NCBI GenBank assembly: GCA_945897955.1
Contig: CAMDGQ010000003.1
Span: 26,592 to 90,591, forward strand
Direction: 5' to 3'
Length of the DNA: 64,000 nt
DNA from: Tepidiphilus sp. J10
GTDB taxonomy: Bacteria; Pseudomonadota; Gammaproteobacteria; Burkholderiales; Thiobacillaceae
Shown here: positions 52,617-59,692 of the stretch, piece by piece
Layout of the letters: each line of letters opens with the position of its first letter
Numbering within the stretch: the first letter of the stretch is position 1
The notes under the pieces: generated by a model
What the model saw: only the letters and a program-made list of their open reading frames with translations
Told to the model about the DNA's origin: nothing
Database searches by the model: none
Program-made: the position numbers and the translations under genes

Positions 52617-52692
52617 TAAACCAGTCGGGTCTTCATTCCAGCATGCGCGGGAATGACGGCTGCAAGCCGGAACAAATTTGCAGCGACCGATT

Positions 52693-53031
52693 TCAACAGC
52701 AGGATTGACCGGATTTGGTCGGCGTGCAACAGGCGCCACCTTCAACCACGGCGATGTTGGCGAACGGATCGACCTTGATCTTCGGCTTGGCCGGCGCGTA
52801 ACCCTGTGCATAGGCTTCGTCGAATTTTGCGTCCAACGCCTGTGCTGCTTCATCGCGAATATGGCGGGCGATTTCGATGACGCTGTCGATCTGATCCTTG
52901 GAAACGCCATATTCCTTCAGGCGGTCAACCTGGCACAGGCCTTGTTTCGGGTGATTCGAGGCGATGTTGGCGGCCAGCGAAACCAGCGCGACGATGGAAG
53001 GATGCAGCGGGTTCGCCTGAGATTGGCTCAT
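52693..53031 (-). CDS. 112-aa protein with CC...CC tail, arsenic locus
   Basis: A 112-residue soluble protein. The first ~70 residues are helical (SIVALVSLAANIASNHPKQGL...VSKDQIDSVIEIARHIRDEAAQ), loosely like the AhpD/carboxymuconolactone decarboxylase helix pair but without its catalytic CxxC. The end is GGACCTPTKSGQSCC, two vicinal cysteine pairs that could bind As(III) or a soft metal. The start overlaps the permease stop (ATGA), so it is coupled to the permease. An arsenic chaperone role is an inference. Confidence 0.8.
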   Translation of the reverse strand: MSQSQANPLHPSIVALVSLAANIASNHPKQGLCQVDRLKEYGVSKDQIDSVIEIARHIRDEAAQALDAKFDEAYAQGYAPAKPKIKVDPFANIAVVEGGACCTPTKSGQSCC

Positions 53032-53990
53032 AGGTAACTCCTCAAAGCATTGAACAGGACGCCGACGCCCACGAAGGCGGTGGCGAGATAGGCGGCGAAG
53101 ATGCCGAGCAGCGGCCATTTGACGACTTTGCGCAGGATCAGCATTTCCGGCAGCGACAGCGCGATCACCGCCATCATGAAGGCGAGCACGGTGCCGAGCG
53201 GCACGCCCTTGCCGAGCAGCGCTTCCGCGACCGGAATGATGCCGACCGCGTCGGAATACATCGGTACGCCGACCAGCACCGCGACGATCACCGACAGCAC
53301 GCTGCCGTCGCCGGCGATGCGGGCGACAAAGTCCGCCGGCACATAGCCGTGAATGATGGCGCCGATGCCGACGCCGATGATGACGTACTTCCAGATCCGG
53401 CCGACGATCTGGCGTACCTCGTTCCAGGCGTAGTCGTGGCGCGCGCGCAGGCTGTTGTCGCGTTCCTCCGCCGCCGCCTCGCCCATCTGGATCTTCCAGA
53501 CGTATTCCTCGACCCAGCGCTCCAGTTTGAACGCCTGCAACACATAGCCGCCGATGAAGGCGATGGACAGGCCGGTGAAGACATAGATCATGGTCATCTG
53601 CCAGCCGATCACGCCGGCCAGCACGACCACCGCAACCTGGTTCACCATCGGGCTGGCGATCAGGAACGACAGCGTGACGCCCAACGGAATGCCGGCTTCG
53701 ACGAAACCGATGAACAGCGGGATCGATGAACACGAACAGAACGGCGTCACCGCGCCCAGGCCCACCGCCATCAACCGCGCACCGGGACCGGAGCGGCCCT
53801 TCATCATCGCGCGCACGCGTTCCGGCGTCAGCAACGCGCGCAGCCAGCCCATCAGGTAGATCACCGTGGTCAGCAGGACGAGGATCTTCACCACGTCCAT
53901 GACGAAGAAATGCACAGCCGCACCCAAGGGGCTGCCTGGCGTCAGGCCGGCAAGGTCGAATATGAGGAATGTTGCGAGGGCGTCGAACAT
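53028..53990 (-). CDS. UPF0718 (YraQ/DUF318-type) permease, ArsP-like
   Basis: A 320-residue membrane protein with about eight helices. The signature AVTPFCSCSSIPLFIGF (about residues 79-95) holds the two cysteines characteristic of UPF0718 permeases, and a second GVPMYSDAVGIIPVAEALL segment is the matching repeat. The family includes ArsP, which exports methylated arsenite and roxarsone-type compounds. Next to arsM, organoarsenical efflux is a reasonable inference. It is coupled with the CC...CC tail protein. Confidence 0.88.
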   Translation of the reverse strand: MFDALATFLIFDLAGLTPGSPLGAAVHFFVMDVVKILVLLTTVIYLMGWLRALLTPERVRAMMKGRSGPGARLMAVGLGAVTPFCSCSSIPLFIGFVEAGIPLGVTLSFLIASPMVNQVAVVVLAGVIGWQMTMIYVFTGLSIAFIGGYVLQAFKLERWVEEYVWKIQMGEAAAEERDNSLRARHDYAWNEVRQIVGRIWKYVIIGVGIGAIIHGYVPADFVARIAGDGSVLSVIVAVLVGVPMYSDAVGIIPVAEALLGKGVPLGTVLAFMMAVIALSLPEMLILRKVVKWPLLGIFAAYLATAFVGVGVLFNALRSYL

Positions 53991-54103
53991 CGGGTTATGA
54001 GCAGGTAATAAAGGACACTGTCACCTCGGCCTTCGCCGGCATGACGATCCATGCTACGGGTTGGTTAGCGGGATTCCAGTCATGACGACGCTGTGCCATG
54101 GGC

Positions 54104-55030
54104 TCAATTCGACTCGAACTCGACGAATGCGCGGTTCATGTTGGCGCGATGCAGGTCGCTGTAGTTGTAAAGATGTTTGAACTGGGGCAGGTCGGCGTAT
54201 TTGTCCAGCGTCGCATCCAGCGGTTCCATGTCCTGCGCGGCCTTGCCGATCACGTCGGCGAGGAAATCCTCGTAATCGCCGGAATCACGCTTCGCCTTGG
54301 CCAGGTCGCAGACGCTGCCGTGACCGGGGACGATATGTTTCGGGTTGAGCGCTTCCAGCACGTGGAACGCCTTCTGGCCGTTCTTCACGCTGGACCAGGG
54401 CAGCACGCCGAGGATACGGTCAACGTAAACCAGATCACCGGTGAACATGATGTTGCGCTTGGGCAGCCAGATCCAGGCATCACCCGGGAAATGCGCATCG
54501 GTGTAGCGCAGGGTCAGTGTTTCGCCGCCCAGTTCGATCGTGGTTTCATTGCCTTCGAGCAAGGTCGTGGCGGGCAGGGGCTTTGTGCCGTCGAGGCGCG
54601 CGCCGAGAAAACCGGTCAGCATCTGCATGTGCTGGTTGGCGAATTCCGCCTGCGTCGCAGCGGTGCGCTTCAGCGCGGAAATCTGCGCACCCTGGCCGGC
54701 GAAATAGTCGTTACCCAGCCAGCGGTGATCCTGGCTGCCGGTGTTGATGACCCAGCGCACCGGTTGGGGGGTGACGGTGCGGATGGCGCTTTCAATCCTT
54801 TCAGCACCCAGCTTGCTGGCGCCTGAGTCGATCAGGATGACGCCCTGTGTGGTGACGATGAAACCAAAATTGGCGTTGGAGCCTTCGTTGTCCTTGCTGC
54901 GCTGGCCGAGCGGGCCGACGATGGCATAAACGTTTTCGGCCACTTGTTCGGCTTTCGGGATGAACTCGGCAGCCTGCGCCGAGACAAGGTGGAACAGCGT
55001 GCAAGCCAGCAGAACGAGTGGTCTGAACAT
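54104..55030 (-). CDS. Exported MBL-fold protein with non-canonical zinc motif
   Basis: A 308-residue exported protein with a signal peptide (about 1-20) and an MBL fold. The usual HxHxDH motif is replaced by NTGSQDHRWLGN (about residues 96-107), which keeps only part of the ligand set. Later elements TDAHFPGDAWIW, MFTGDLVYVDR and VPGHGSV are kept. It may bind one metal or use a variant mechanism. It lies between the permease and aquaporin genes of the arsenic locus and starts 10 bases after the aquaporin stop. Confidence 0.83.
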   Translation of the reverse strand: MFRPLVLLACTLFHLVSAQAAEFIPKAEQVAENVYAIVGPLGQRSKDNEGSNANFGFIVTTQGVILIDSGASKLGAERIESAIRTVTPQPVRWVINTGSQDHRWLGNDYFAGQGAQISALKRTAATQAEFANQHMQMLTGFLGARLDGTKPLPATTLLEGNETTIELGGETLTLRYTDAHFPGDAWIWLPKRNIMFTGDLVYVDRILGVLPWSSVKNGQKAFHVLEALNPKHIVPGHGSVCDLAKAKRDSGDYEDFLADVIGKAAQDMEPLDATLDKYADLPQFKHLYNYSDLHRANMNRAFVEFESN

Positions 55031-55040
55031 GATGCGAGTC

Positions 55041-55742
55041 CTATTGTGGATCGGAGTGCGGCAGCATCACGTTTTCGCTGGTCTGCGGCAAGGTGGGAAT
55101 CAACCATTTGAACAATGCCGTGGCGGCAAAAGCGCCAAGCAGTTGCGCGACGATGAAACCCGGCGCATCGGTCGGGCGGATGCCGGCAAAGGTATCGGAA
55201 GCCGCGCGCGCCAGCGTCACCGCCGGGTTGGCGAACGAGGTCGAAGCCGTAAACCAGTAGGCGGCCGTGATGTAACAGCCAACCACGACCGGCGTCACTG
55301 ACGGCCGGCTTTTCACCGTGCCCCAAATCACCGCGAGCAGGCCGAAGGTGGCAACGAATTCGCTCCAAAGTTGCGACGGACCGGCGCGCTCGTGCTGCGA
55401 GGCGAAGAACAGCGGCAGATCGAACATGCCGTGCGCCGCCGCGACGCCGGCGAACGCACCGACGATCTGCGCCGCCACATAGGCCGGCACTTCGCGCCAG
55501 GGCAGGCCGCCCGCCCAGGCATCGGCGAGTGTCACCGCCGGATTGAAATGCGCACCTGAAATCGGCCCGAAAGTCAGAATCAGGGCAACCAACCCGGCGC
55601 CGGTAGCCAGGGTGTTGGCCAACAGCGCGAGGGCGATGTTGCCGCCGGAAAGCCGCTCCGCCATGATGCCCGAGCCGACCACCACAGCGAGCAGGAACGC
55701 TGTACCAAGCGCTTCGGCGACCAGTTTTCGGGGCAGGGTCAT
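55041..55742 (-). CDS. aqpS: Aquaglyceroporin-like channel, AqpS-type
   Basis: A 233-residue membrane channel of the MIP family with six helices. Two NPA boxes are seen in HFNPAVTL (about residue 67) and SFANPAVTL (about 170). In arsenic operons such channels (AqpS) let As(III) move down its gradient out of the cell and can replace ArsB. The start overlaps the upstream arsC stop (ATGA). Selectivity for arsenite is inferred from context. Confidence 0.9.
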   Translation of the reverse strand: MTLPRKLVAEALGTAFLLAVVVGSGIMAERLSGGNIALALLANTLATGAGLVALILTFGPISGAHFNPAVTLADAWAGGLPWREVPAYVAAQIVGAFAGVAAAHGMFDLPLFFASQHERAGPSQLWSEFVATFGLLAVIWGTVKSRPSVTPVVVGCYITAAYWFTASTSFANPAVTLARAASDTFAGIRPTDAPGFIVAQLLGAFAATALFKWLIPTLPQTSENVMLPHSDPQ

Positions 55743-56239
55743 GATGTGGATTTGCCGATGTCCTGCAGAGTCTTTTGCAGCTTGATTCGATCAATCTTGT
55801 CGATCGGCAGGCTGGCGAACATCGAGATGCGGTTCTGCAACTGGTTGAAGGTCTGGAAGAACGCCCTGCGCTTGTCGTCATCGCTGCCTTCCACCGCAGC
55901 AGGGTCGGGCACGCCCCAGTGCGCGGTCATCGGCTGGCCGGGCCAGACCGGACAGACTTCGCCGGCAGCGTTGTCGCAGACGGTGAAGACAAAATCCAGT
56001 TCCGGCGCGCCGGCCTGGGCAAACTCATCCCAGGACTTGCTGCGCAGGCCATCAGTCGGCAGTCGATTCTTCTCAAGCAGTTCCAGCGCAAAAGGGTTCA
56101 CCTGTCCGCCCGGATGGCTGCCGGCGCTGAAGGCGTTGAACCGCCCCTTGCCCCAACTGTTGAGCAACACTTCCGCCAGGATGGAGCGGGCGGAATTGCC
56201 GGTACACAGAAACAATACATTGAACGGACGATCGGACAT
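55739..56239 (-). CDS. arsC: Arsenate reductase, low-MW phosphatase family (ArsC 1)
   Basis: A 166-residue cytoplasmic reductase with the PTP-loop LFLCTGNSARSILAEVL (about residues 9-25, catalytic Cys in CTGNSARS) and a later DFVFTVCDNAAGEVCPVWPGQ segment holding the Cys used in disulfide relay. It converts As(V) to As(III). A C-terminal extension is present. An AAGGAGG site lies 6 bases before the ATG at 56239. It is the first of two arsC-type genes here, separated by 26 bases. Confidence 0.9.
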   Translation of the reverse strand: MSDRPFNVLFLCTGNSARSILAEVLLNSWGKGRFNAFSAGSHPGGQVNPFALELLEKNRLPTDGLRSKSWDEFAQAGAPELDFVFTVCDNAAGEVCPVWPGQPMTAHWGVPDPAAVEGSDDDKRRAFFQTFNQLQNRISMFASLPIDKIDRIKLQKTLQDIGKSTS

Positions 56240-56265
56240 GGTGGCCTCCTTGGGCGCGACGGGGT

Positions 56266-56670
56266 TCAGAGATTGAATTCGGTGCGCACGGCAGCCACCA
56301 GACGGGCGCGAATGTCGTCGCGCACAGTCAGGAAACTTTCCAGCGGCTCGCCGTGCGGGTCGTGGAACGGCAGGTGGATGCTTTTCACCGGGCGCGGGAA
56401 GATCGGGCAGGTTTCCTTGGCGTTGTCGCACACGGTTACCACCAGATCGATGTCCTGGTTCATCACCGCGTCGACATCCTTCGGGTACAAGCCTTCGGTG
56501 TTCAGACCGGCTTCCTTCAGCGCGGCGATGGCACCATCGGCCACTTTCGGTTGCGGTTTGGTGCCGGCGGAAATGGCGTGGACTTGCCCGGCGAGGTCGT
56601 GATTAAGCAGCACTTCGGCCATTTGCGAGCGGCAGGAGTTACCGGTGCAGAGGATCAGAACGGTTTTCAT
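56266..56670 (-). CDS. arsC: Arsenate reductase, low-MW phosphatase family (ArsC 2)
   Basis: A 134-residue ArsC of the thioredoxin-coupled family. The PTP-loop is LILCTGNSCRSQMAEV (about residues 5-20), with a second Cys in the loop, and VVTVCDNAKETCPIFP supplies the two relay cysteines. The core is complete and more canonical than the neighbouring ArsC 1. It follows arsR by 35 bases. Confidence 0.92.
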   Translation of the reverse strand: MKTVLILCTGNSCRSQMAEVLLNHDLAGQVHAISAGTKPQPKVADGAIAALKEAGLNTEGLYPKDVDAVMNQDIDLVVTVCDNAKETCPIFPRPVKSIHLPFHDPHGEPLESFLTVRDDIRARLVAAVRTEFNL

Positions 56671-56705
56671 GGTGTGGTCTCTCAGGGTGAGGAAAAAAAG
56701 GGGAG

Positions 56706-57029
56706 TCAGGCGACGCAGGTCGGGCAAGCCTGGTCTGGAACCGCAGCTTCCAGCGGCATGCCTTCGTTCATGTGCCACAAAACGCGCACGGCCCAGGCCG
56801 GTAGTTCCGGATGCAAGCGGTAATGCATCCAGACGCCCTCGCGCCGAGTCAGTACCAAGCTAGCTTCGCGCAATACGCCGAGATGACGGGAAACTTTGGG
56901 TTGAGGCGCATCGAGCATGGCATTGAGGTCGCACACGCAACGTTCGTCGTGGATCAGCAACATCGCCAGAATGCGCCGGCGGATCGGATCGTTCAGGGCT
57001 TCAAAAAAGGCTTGCTGGTCGAGCTGCAT
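56706..57029 (-). CDS. arsR: ArsR-family metalloregulator
   Basis: A 107-residue winged-helix repressor. The metal-binding motif ERCVCDL (about residues 29-35) gives the As(III)-binding cysteines in helix alpha3, and the recognition helix region is APQPKVSRHLGVLREASLV. The C-terminus has an extra CPTC pair. It should repress the operon from the palindrome centred at 57065 and release it on binding arsenite. It is the first gene of the minus-strand operon. Confidence 0.95.
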   Translation of the reverse strand: MQLDQQAFFEALNDPIRRRILAMLLIHDERCVCDLNAMLDAPQPKVSRHLGVLREASLVLTRREGVWMHYRLHPELPAWAVRVLWHMNEGMPLEAAVPDQACPTCVA

Positions 57030-57032
57030 ATG

Positions 57033-57097
57033 CGTTTTGACGAATCAGATTAAACGGTAAGCCAGCTTATTACCGTTTGACTATATCTGTCAAAACG
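57033..57097 (-). promoter_or_regulatory. Nested palindromic operator and candidate promoter of the arsenic operon
   Basis: Two inverted repeats share the same centre (57065): an inner AAACGGTAA / TTACCGTTT (57052-57060, 57070-57078) and an outer CGTTTTGAC / GTCAAAACG (57033-57041, 57089-57097). On the minus strand TTGACA (57093-57088) with TAATAA 15 bases downstream is a candidate promoter that the palindrome covers, as expected for ArsR control. The ATG of arsR is 4 bases from the outer arm. Confidence 0.72.
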
Positions 57098-57100
57098 AAT

Positions 57101-58117
57101 TTAAAGGGGTTTTCTATGCAGTACGGCAGAACGGGCGCGCAACTGGCCGCAGCCACCGTCGATGTCTTGTCCAGCGGAGTCGCGCAGCCGGGAAACGATG
57201 CCGTTTTGGTGCAGACGGCCGGCCAGTTCGGAGCAACGATCCAGGCTGGGGCGTTTGAAATCGGCACCATTGATGAGGTTGTACGGGATGAAATTCATCA
57301 TCGCGTACTTGCCGGCGAGCAGTTGAATCAGGGCGTCGATTTCGGCGTCGCTGTCGTTGACGCCTTCCAGCAAGGTCCACTGATATTGGATCGGGTAGCC
57401 GGTTTGGCGGGCGTAAATCTCACCGAGTTCGACCAGTTCAGCCGGGGTGATGCGCGGCGCTTTCGGTAGTAGTTGCTCGCGCAGTTCGGCGCGCGTGGTG
57501 TGCAGCGACAACGCCAGCGCGGGCTTCACGTTGCATAGCGGCAGGCGTTCAAACACGCGTAAGTCACCGACCGTGGAAAACACCAGATTCTTGTGGCCGA
57601 TGCCGCCCAGCGTGCCGAGCAGGTCGATCGCTTCAAGCACGTTTTCGAGGTTGTGCGCCGGTTCGCCCATGCCCATGAACACGACTTTGCGCACTTTGCG
57701 CCGGCGGCGCGCCAGCGCGACCTGGGCGACGATTTCTGCGCTGCCGACCTGACGTAGCAAGCCATCGCGTCCGGTCATGCAGAACACGCAGCCGACCGCG
57801 CAGCCGACCTGGGTGGAAACGCAGACGCCGTCACGCGGCAACAACACGCTTTCCACGCTTTGGCCGTCGGCCAGGTCGACCAGAAGCCGGGCGGAATCAT
57901 CCGCGCCGGGATGTTCAGAGCGCACCCGGGCCAGGCCGTGCAGTTGCGCCATGATTTCCGGCAACGCATGGCGAACGTCGAGCGGCAAAAAATCTTCTGC
58001 CTTGCTGTGGCGCTTATCGAGTGATCGCGCTTGCAGCCAGGCGCGCAGGATGCGGTCTTCGTGACAGGGTTTTGCGCCGAGTTGGCGCAGGTGTAGGCGG
58101 AATGTTTCGATTTGCAT
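57101..58117 (-). CDS. RlmN/Cfr-family radical SAM RNA methyltransferase
   Basis: A 338-residue radical SAM enzyme. The cluster motif CAVGCVFCMTG (CxxxCxxC, about residues 105-112), MGMGEPAHNLENVLE and the C-terminal GGCGQL (the acceptor-side methyl-carrying Cys) are all present. RlmN methylates C2 of A2503 in 23S rRNA and A37 in some tRNAs. It is about 45 residues shorter than typical RlmN, mainly at the N-terminus, so it is likely a divergent paralogue. It lies directly upstream of arsR but has its own transcription unit on the same strand. Confidence 0.86.
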   Translation of the reverse strand: MQIETFRLHLRQLGAKPCHEDRILRAWLQARSLDKRHSKAEDFLPLDVRHALPEIMAQLHGLARVRSEHPGADDSARLLVDLADGQSVESVLLPRDGVCVSTQVGCAVGCVFCMTGRDGLLRQVGSAEIVAQVALARRRRKVRKVVFMGMGEPAHNLENVLEAIDLLGTLGGIGHKNLVFSTVGDLRVFERLPLCNVKPALALSLHTTRAELREQLLPKAPRITPAELVELGEIYARQTGYPIQYQWTLLEGVNDSDAEIDALIQLLAGKYAMMNFIPYNLINGADFKRPSLDRCSELAGRLHQNGIVSRLRDSAGQDIDGGCGQLRARSAVLHRKPL

Positions 58118-58167
58118 GGTGCGTAAAGCCGCGAACCCTGACGCCGGCGCGCTAGCCGTTATTGCGC

Positions 58168-58593
58168 TTAGCGTGGCGCTTGCAACTGGCCTTGAGACGA
58201 GGATTGCGCAGGCAAAGTGGGCGCTGAGTCGGTGACGACACGCGCGTCAGAAATGAAATATTCGGTCTCGCCGAAGCAGGAAGACGGGATGAATTTGTGT
58301 TGCTGATACTGCAACACCACGCGTTGACCCGCCATGGCATTGATTTTTTCGGCGATTCCGTTGTCCGGTACGGTGAACAAAAACTTCTCAGGAATCGCAC
58401 CTGGCATGGTGACCATGGCGATTTCACCTTCCCAGGTTTTGCACAGCCAGCCTTTTTTCGACAGCTTCTGCACATAGCCGGCGCGCTCGCCTTCCGAGTA
58501 GCTCCAGTTCAGCGTTAGCCAGACCCAGGCGGTGCTGAGCAGGATCAGGACAAGCAGGGTGATTCCGATGATGCGGGGAATGCGGGAATACAT
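58168..58593 (-). CDS. Membrane-anchored protein of unknown function
   Basis: A 141-residue protein with an N-terminal membrane helix (IIGITLLVLILLSTAWVWL, about 8-27) and a periplasmic domain opening YSEGERAGYVQKLSKKGWLC. One Cys pair (WLCKT and PSSCFGE) could form a disulfide. This arrangement (YSEGERxGxVQKxSxKGxxCKTWEGE) is found in many Gram-negative genomes without assigned function. The tail is Ser/Gln-rich. Confidence 0.78.
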   Translation of the reverse strand: MYSRIPRIIGITLLVLILLSTAWVWLTLNWSYSEGERAGYVQKLSKKGWLCKTWEGEIAMVTMPGAIPEKFLFTVPDNGIAEKINAMAGQRVVLQYQQHKFIPSSCFGETEYFISDARVVTDSAPTLPAQSSSQGQLQAPR

Positions 58594-58690
58594 GGGTTCA
58601 GTCTCGATCTTTGGGGGCTCAAGTTTATGCTGACTCTACTTCTGGCTGGCTGGCGTTGAAAAATTGCGGGGAAAAAATTACTCGGCGAAA

Positions 58691-59182
58691 TTACTCGGCG
58701 AACTCCAGCCGTTCCTGCAGCTTGTCGAGCGCAGCTATGGCGCAGCGTTCGTCCTTCTCGCCGCCGGGTGCGCCGGAGACACCGAGCGCGCCGATCATGC
58801 CGCCGCCAGCACGGATTGGTACGCCGCCTTCCAGCACCAGGATGCCTTTGACGTGGTTCATTTCCATGCGGATGTCTTGTCGGTTACGGCGGAAATCGGA
58901 CGAGGCAACGCCGGACAGGATCACCGCTTCGGCTTTTTCCTGTGCAATCTGAATGGTGTAACGCGAGGCCAGAGAATCGCGCAGCACGGCCTGGATGTCG
59001 CCGGCGCGGTTGACCACCACTGCGGTCACTTGCCAGCCGTCGGCGCGGCAGGCTTCCACCGCCGCCTGCGCTAAGTCGCGCGCCAGTTCCATACTGACCG
59101 TGCGTTGCGTGATGACGTCCTTTGCAGCGGCGGGCGCTGTGGCGAGGAATACGCTGAACAAAATGCCGGCGGCGCGGTGCAT
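58691..59182 (-). CDS. GlcG/HbpS-family exported protein
   Basis: A 163-residue protein with a signal peptide (about 1-20) and the GlcG/HbpS fold. The pattern AVVVNRAGDIQAVLRDSLAS and the Gly-rich end VPIRAGGGMIGALGVSGAPGGEKDE are characteristic. HbpS binds heme; other members have no known function. It lies 7 bases after the stop codon region of the YidB-like gene. Heme binding is an inference. Confidence 0.85.
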   Translation of the reverse strand: MHRAAGILFSVFLATAPAAAKDVITQRTVSMELARDLAQAAVEACRADGWQVTAVVVNRAGDIQAVLRDSLASRYTIQIAQEKAEAVILSGVASSDFRRNRQDIRMEMNHVKGILVLEGGVPIRAGGGMIGALGVSGAPGGEKDERCAIAALDKLQERLEFAE

Positions 59183-59189
59183 GGATGTT

Positions 59190-59615
59190 TCAGCCGAAAA
59201 GTTTGCCGGCCAGCGCGCTCAGGCCTTGGCCCAGCGCATCGGTGTCGCCGGTGTTGTCAGGCAGACGGCCTTGCGGGGTCAACTGGTTGACCACTTCCGG
59301 CAGATATTGCGCCAGGCTGCCGCTGAGTTGCGCCGGGTCGATGCCGAACTTGCTGGCCAGATCGGCCAGCGGGCCGCTGCCCAGCGCCTGGCTTATTTGC
59401 GCAGCGCTAACCGGCATATTGGCCCCATTGCCGACCCACGAAGCCGCCTGCTCGGACAAGCCGCTTTTGTTGAACATCTCGACCAGACCTGCCAGGCCGC
59501 CGTTCTGCTGCGTCAGCGCCATGACCATCTGCATGATGTCGCCACCACCACCGGCCTGAGCGCTGCCGCCCATGTTGTTCAAAACGCTGCCGATCACGCT
59601 ATCGAATAAACCCAT
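59190..59615 (-). CDS. YidB-like DUF937 protein
   Basis: A 141-residue Gly/Ala/Gln-rich protein of the YidB/DUF937 type, with GLFDSVIGSVLNNMGG at the N-terminus and repeated ALGSGPLADLASKFGIDPAQL-like helix segments. No signal peptide or membrane segment is seen. An AGGAG site precedes the ATG. The function is unknown. Confidence 0.85.
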   Translation of the reverse strand: MGLFDSVIGSVLNNMGGSAQAGGGGDIMQMVMALTQQNGGLAGLVEMFNKSGLSEQAASWVGNGANMPVSAAQISQALGSGPLADLASKFGIDPAQLSGSLAQYLPEVVNQLTPQGRLPDNTGDTDALGQGLSALAGKLFG

Positions 59616-59692
59616 GTTGTTCTCCTGTTTGGTTGTTCACAGTGCCGCTGTTCGCGGCGATCCGGCCGAATGATAACTTCTGCAGCCGCTCT

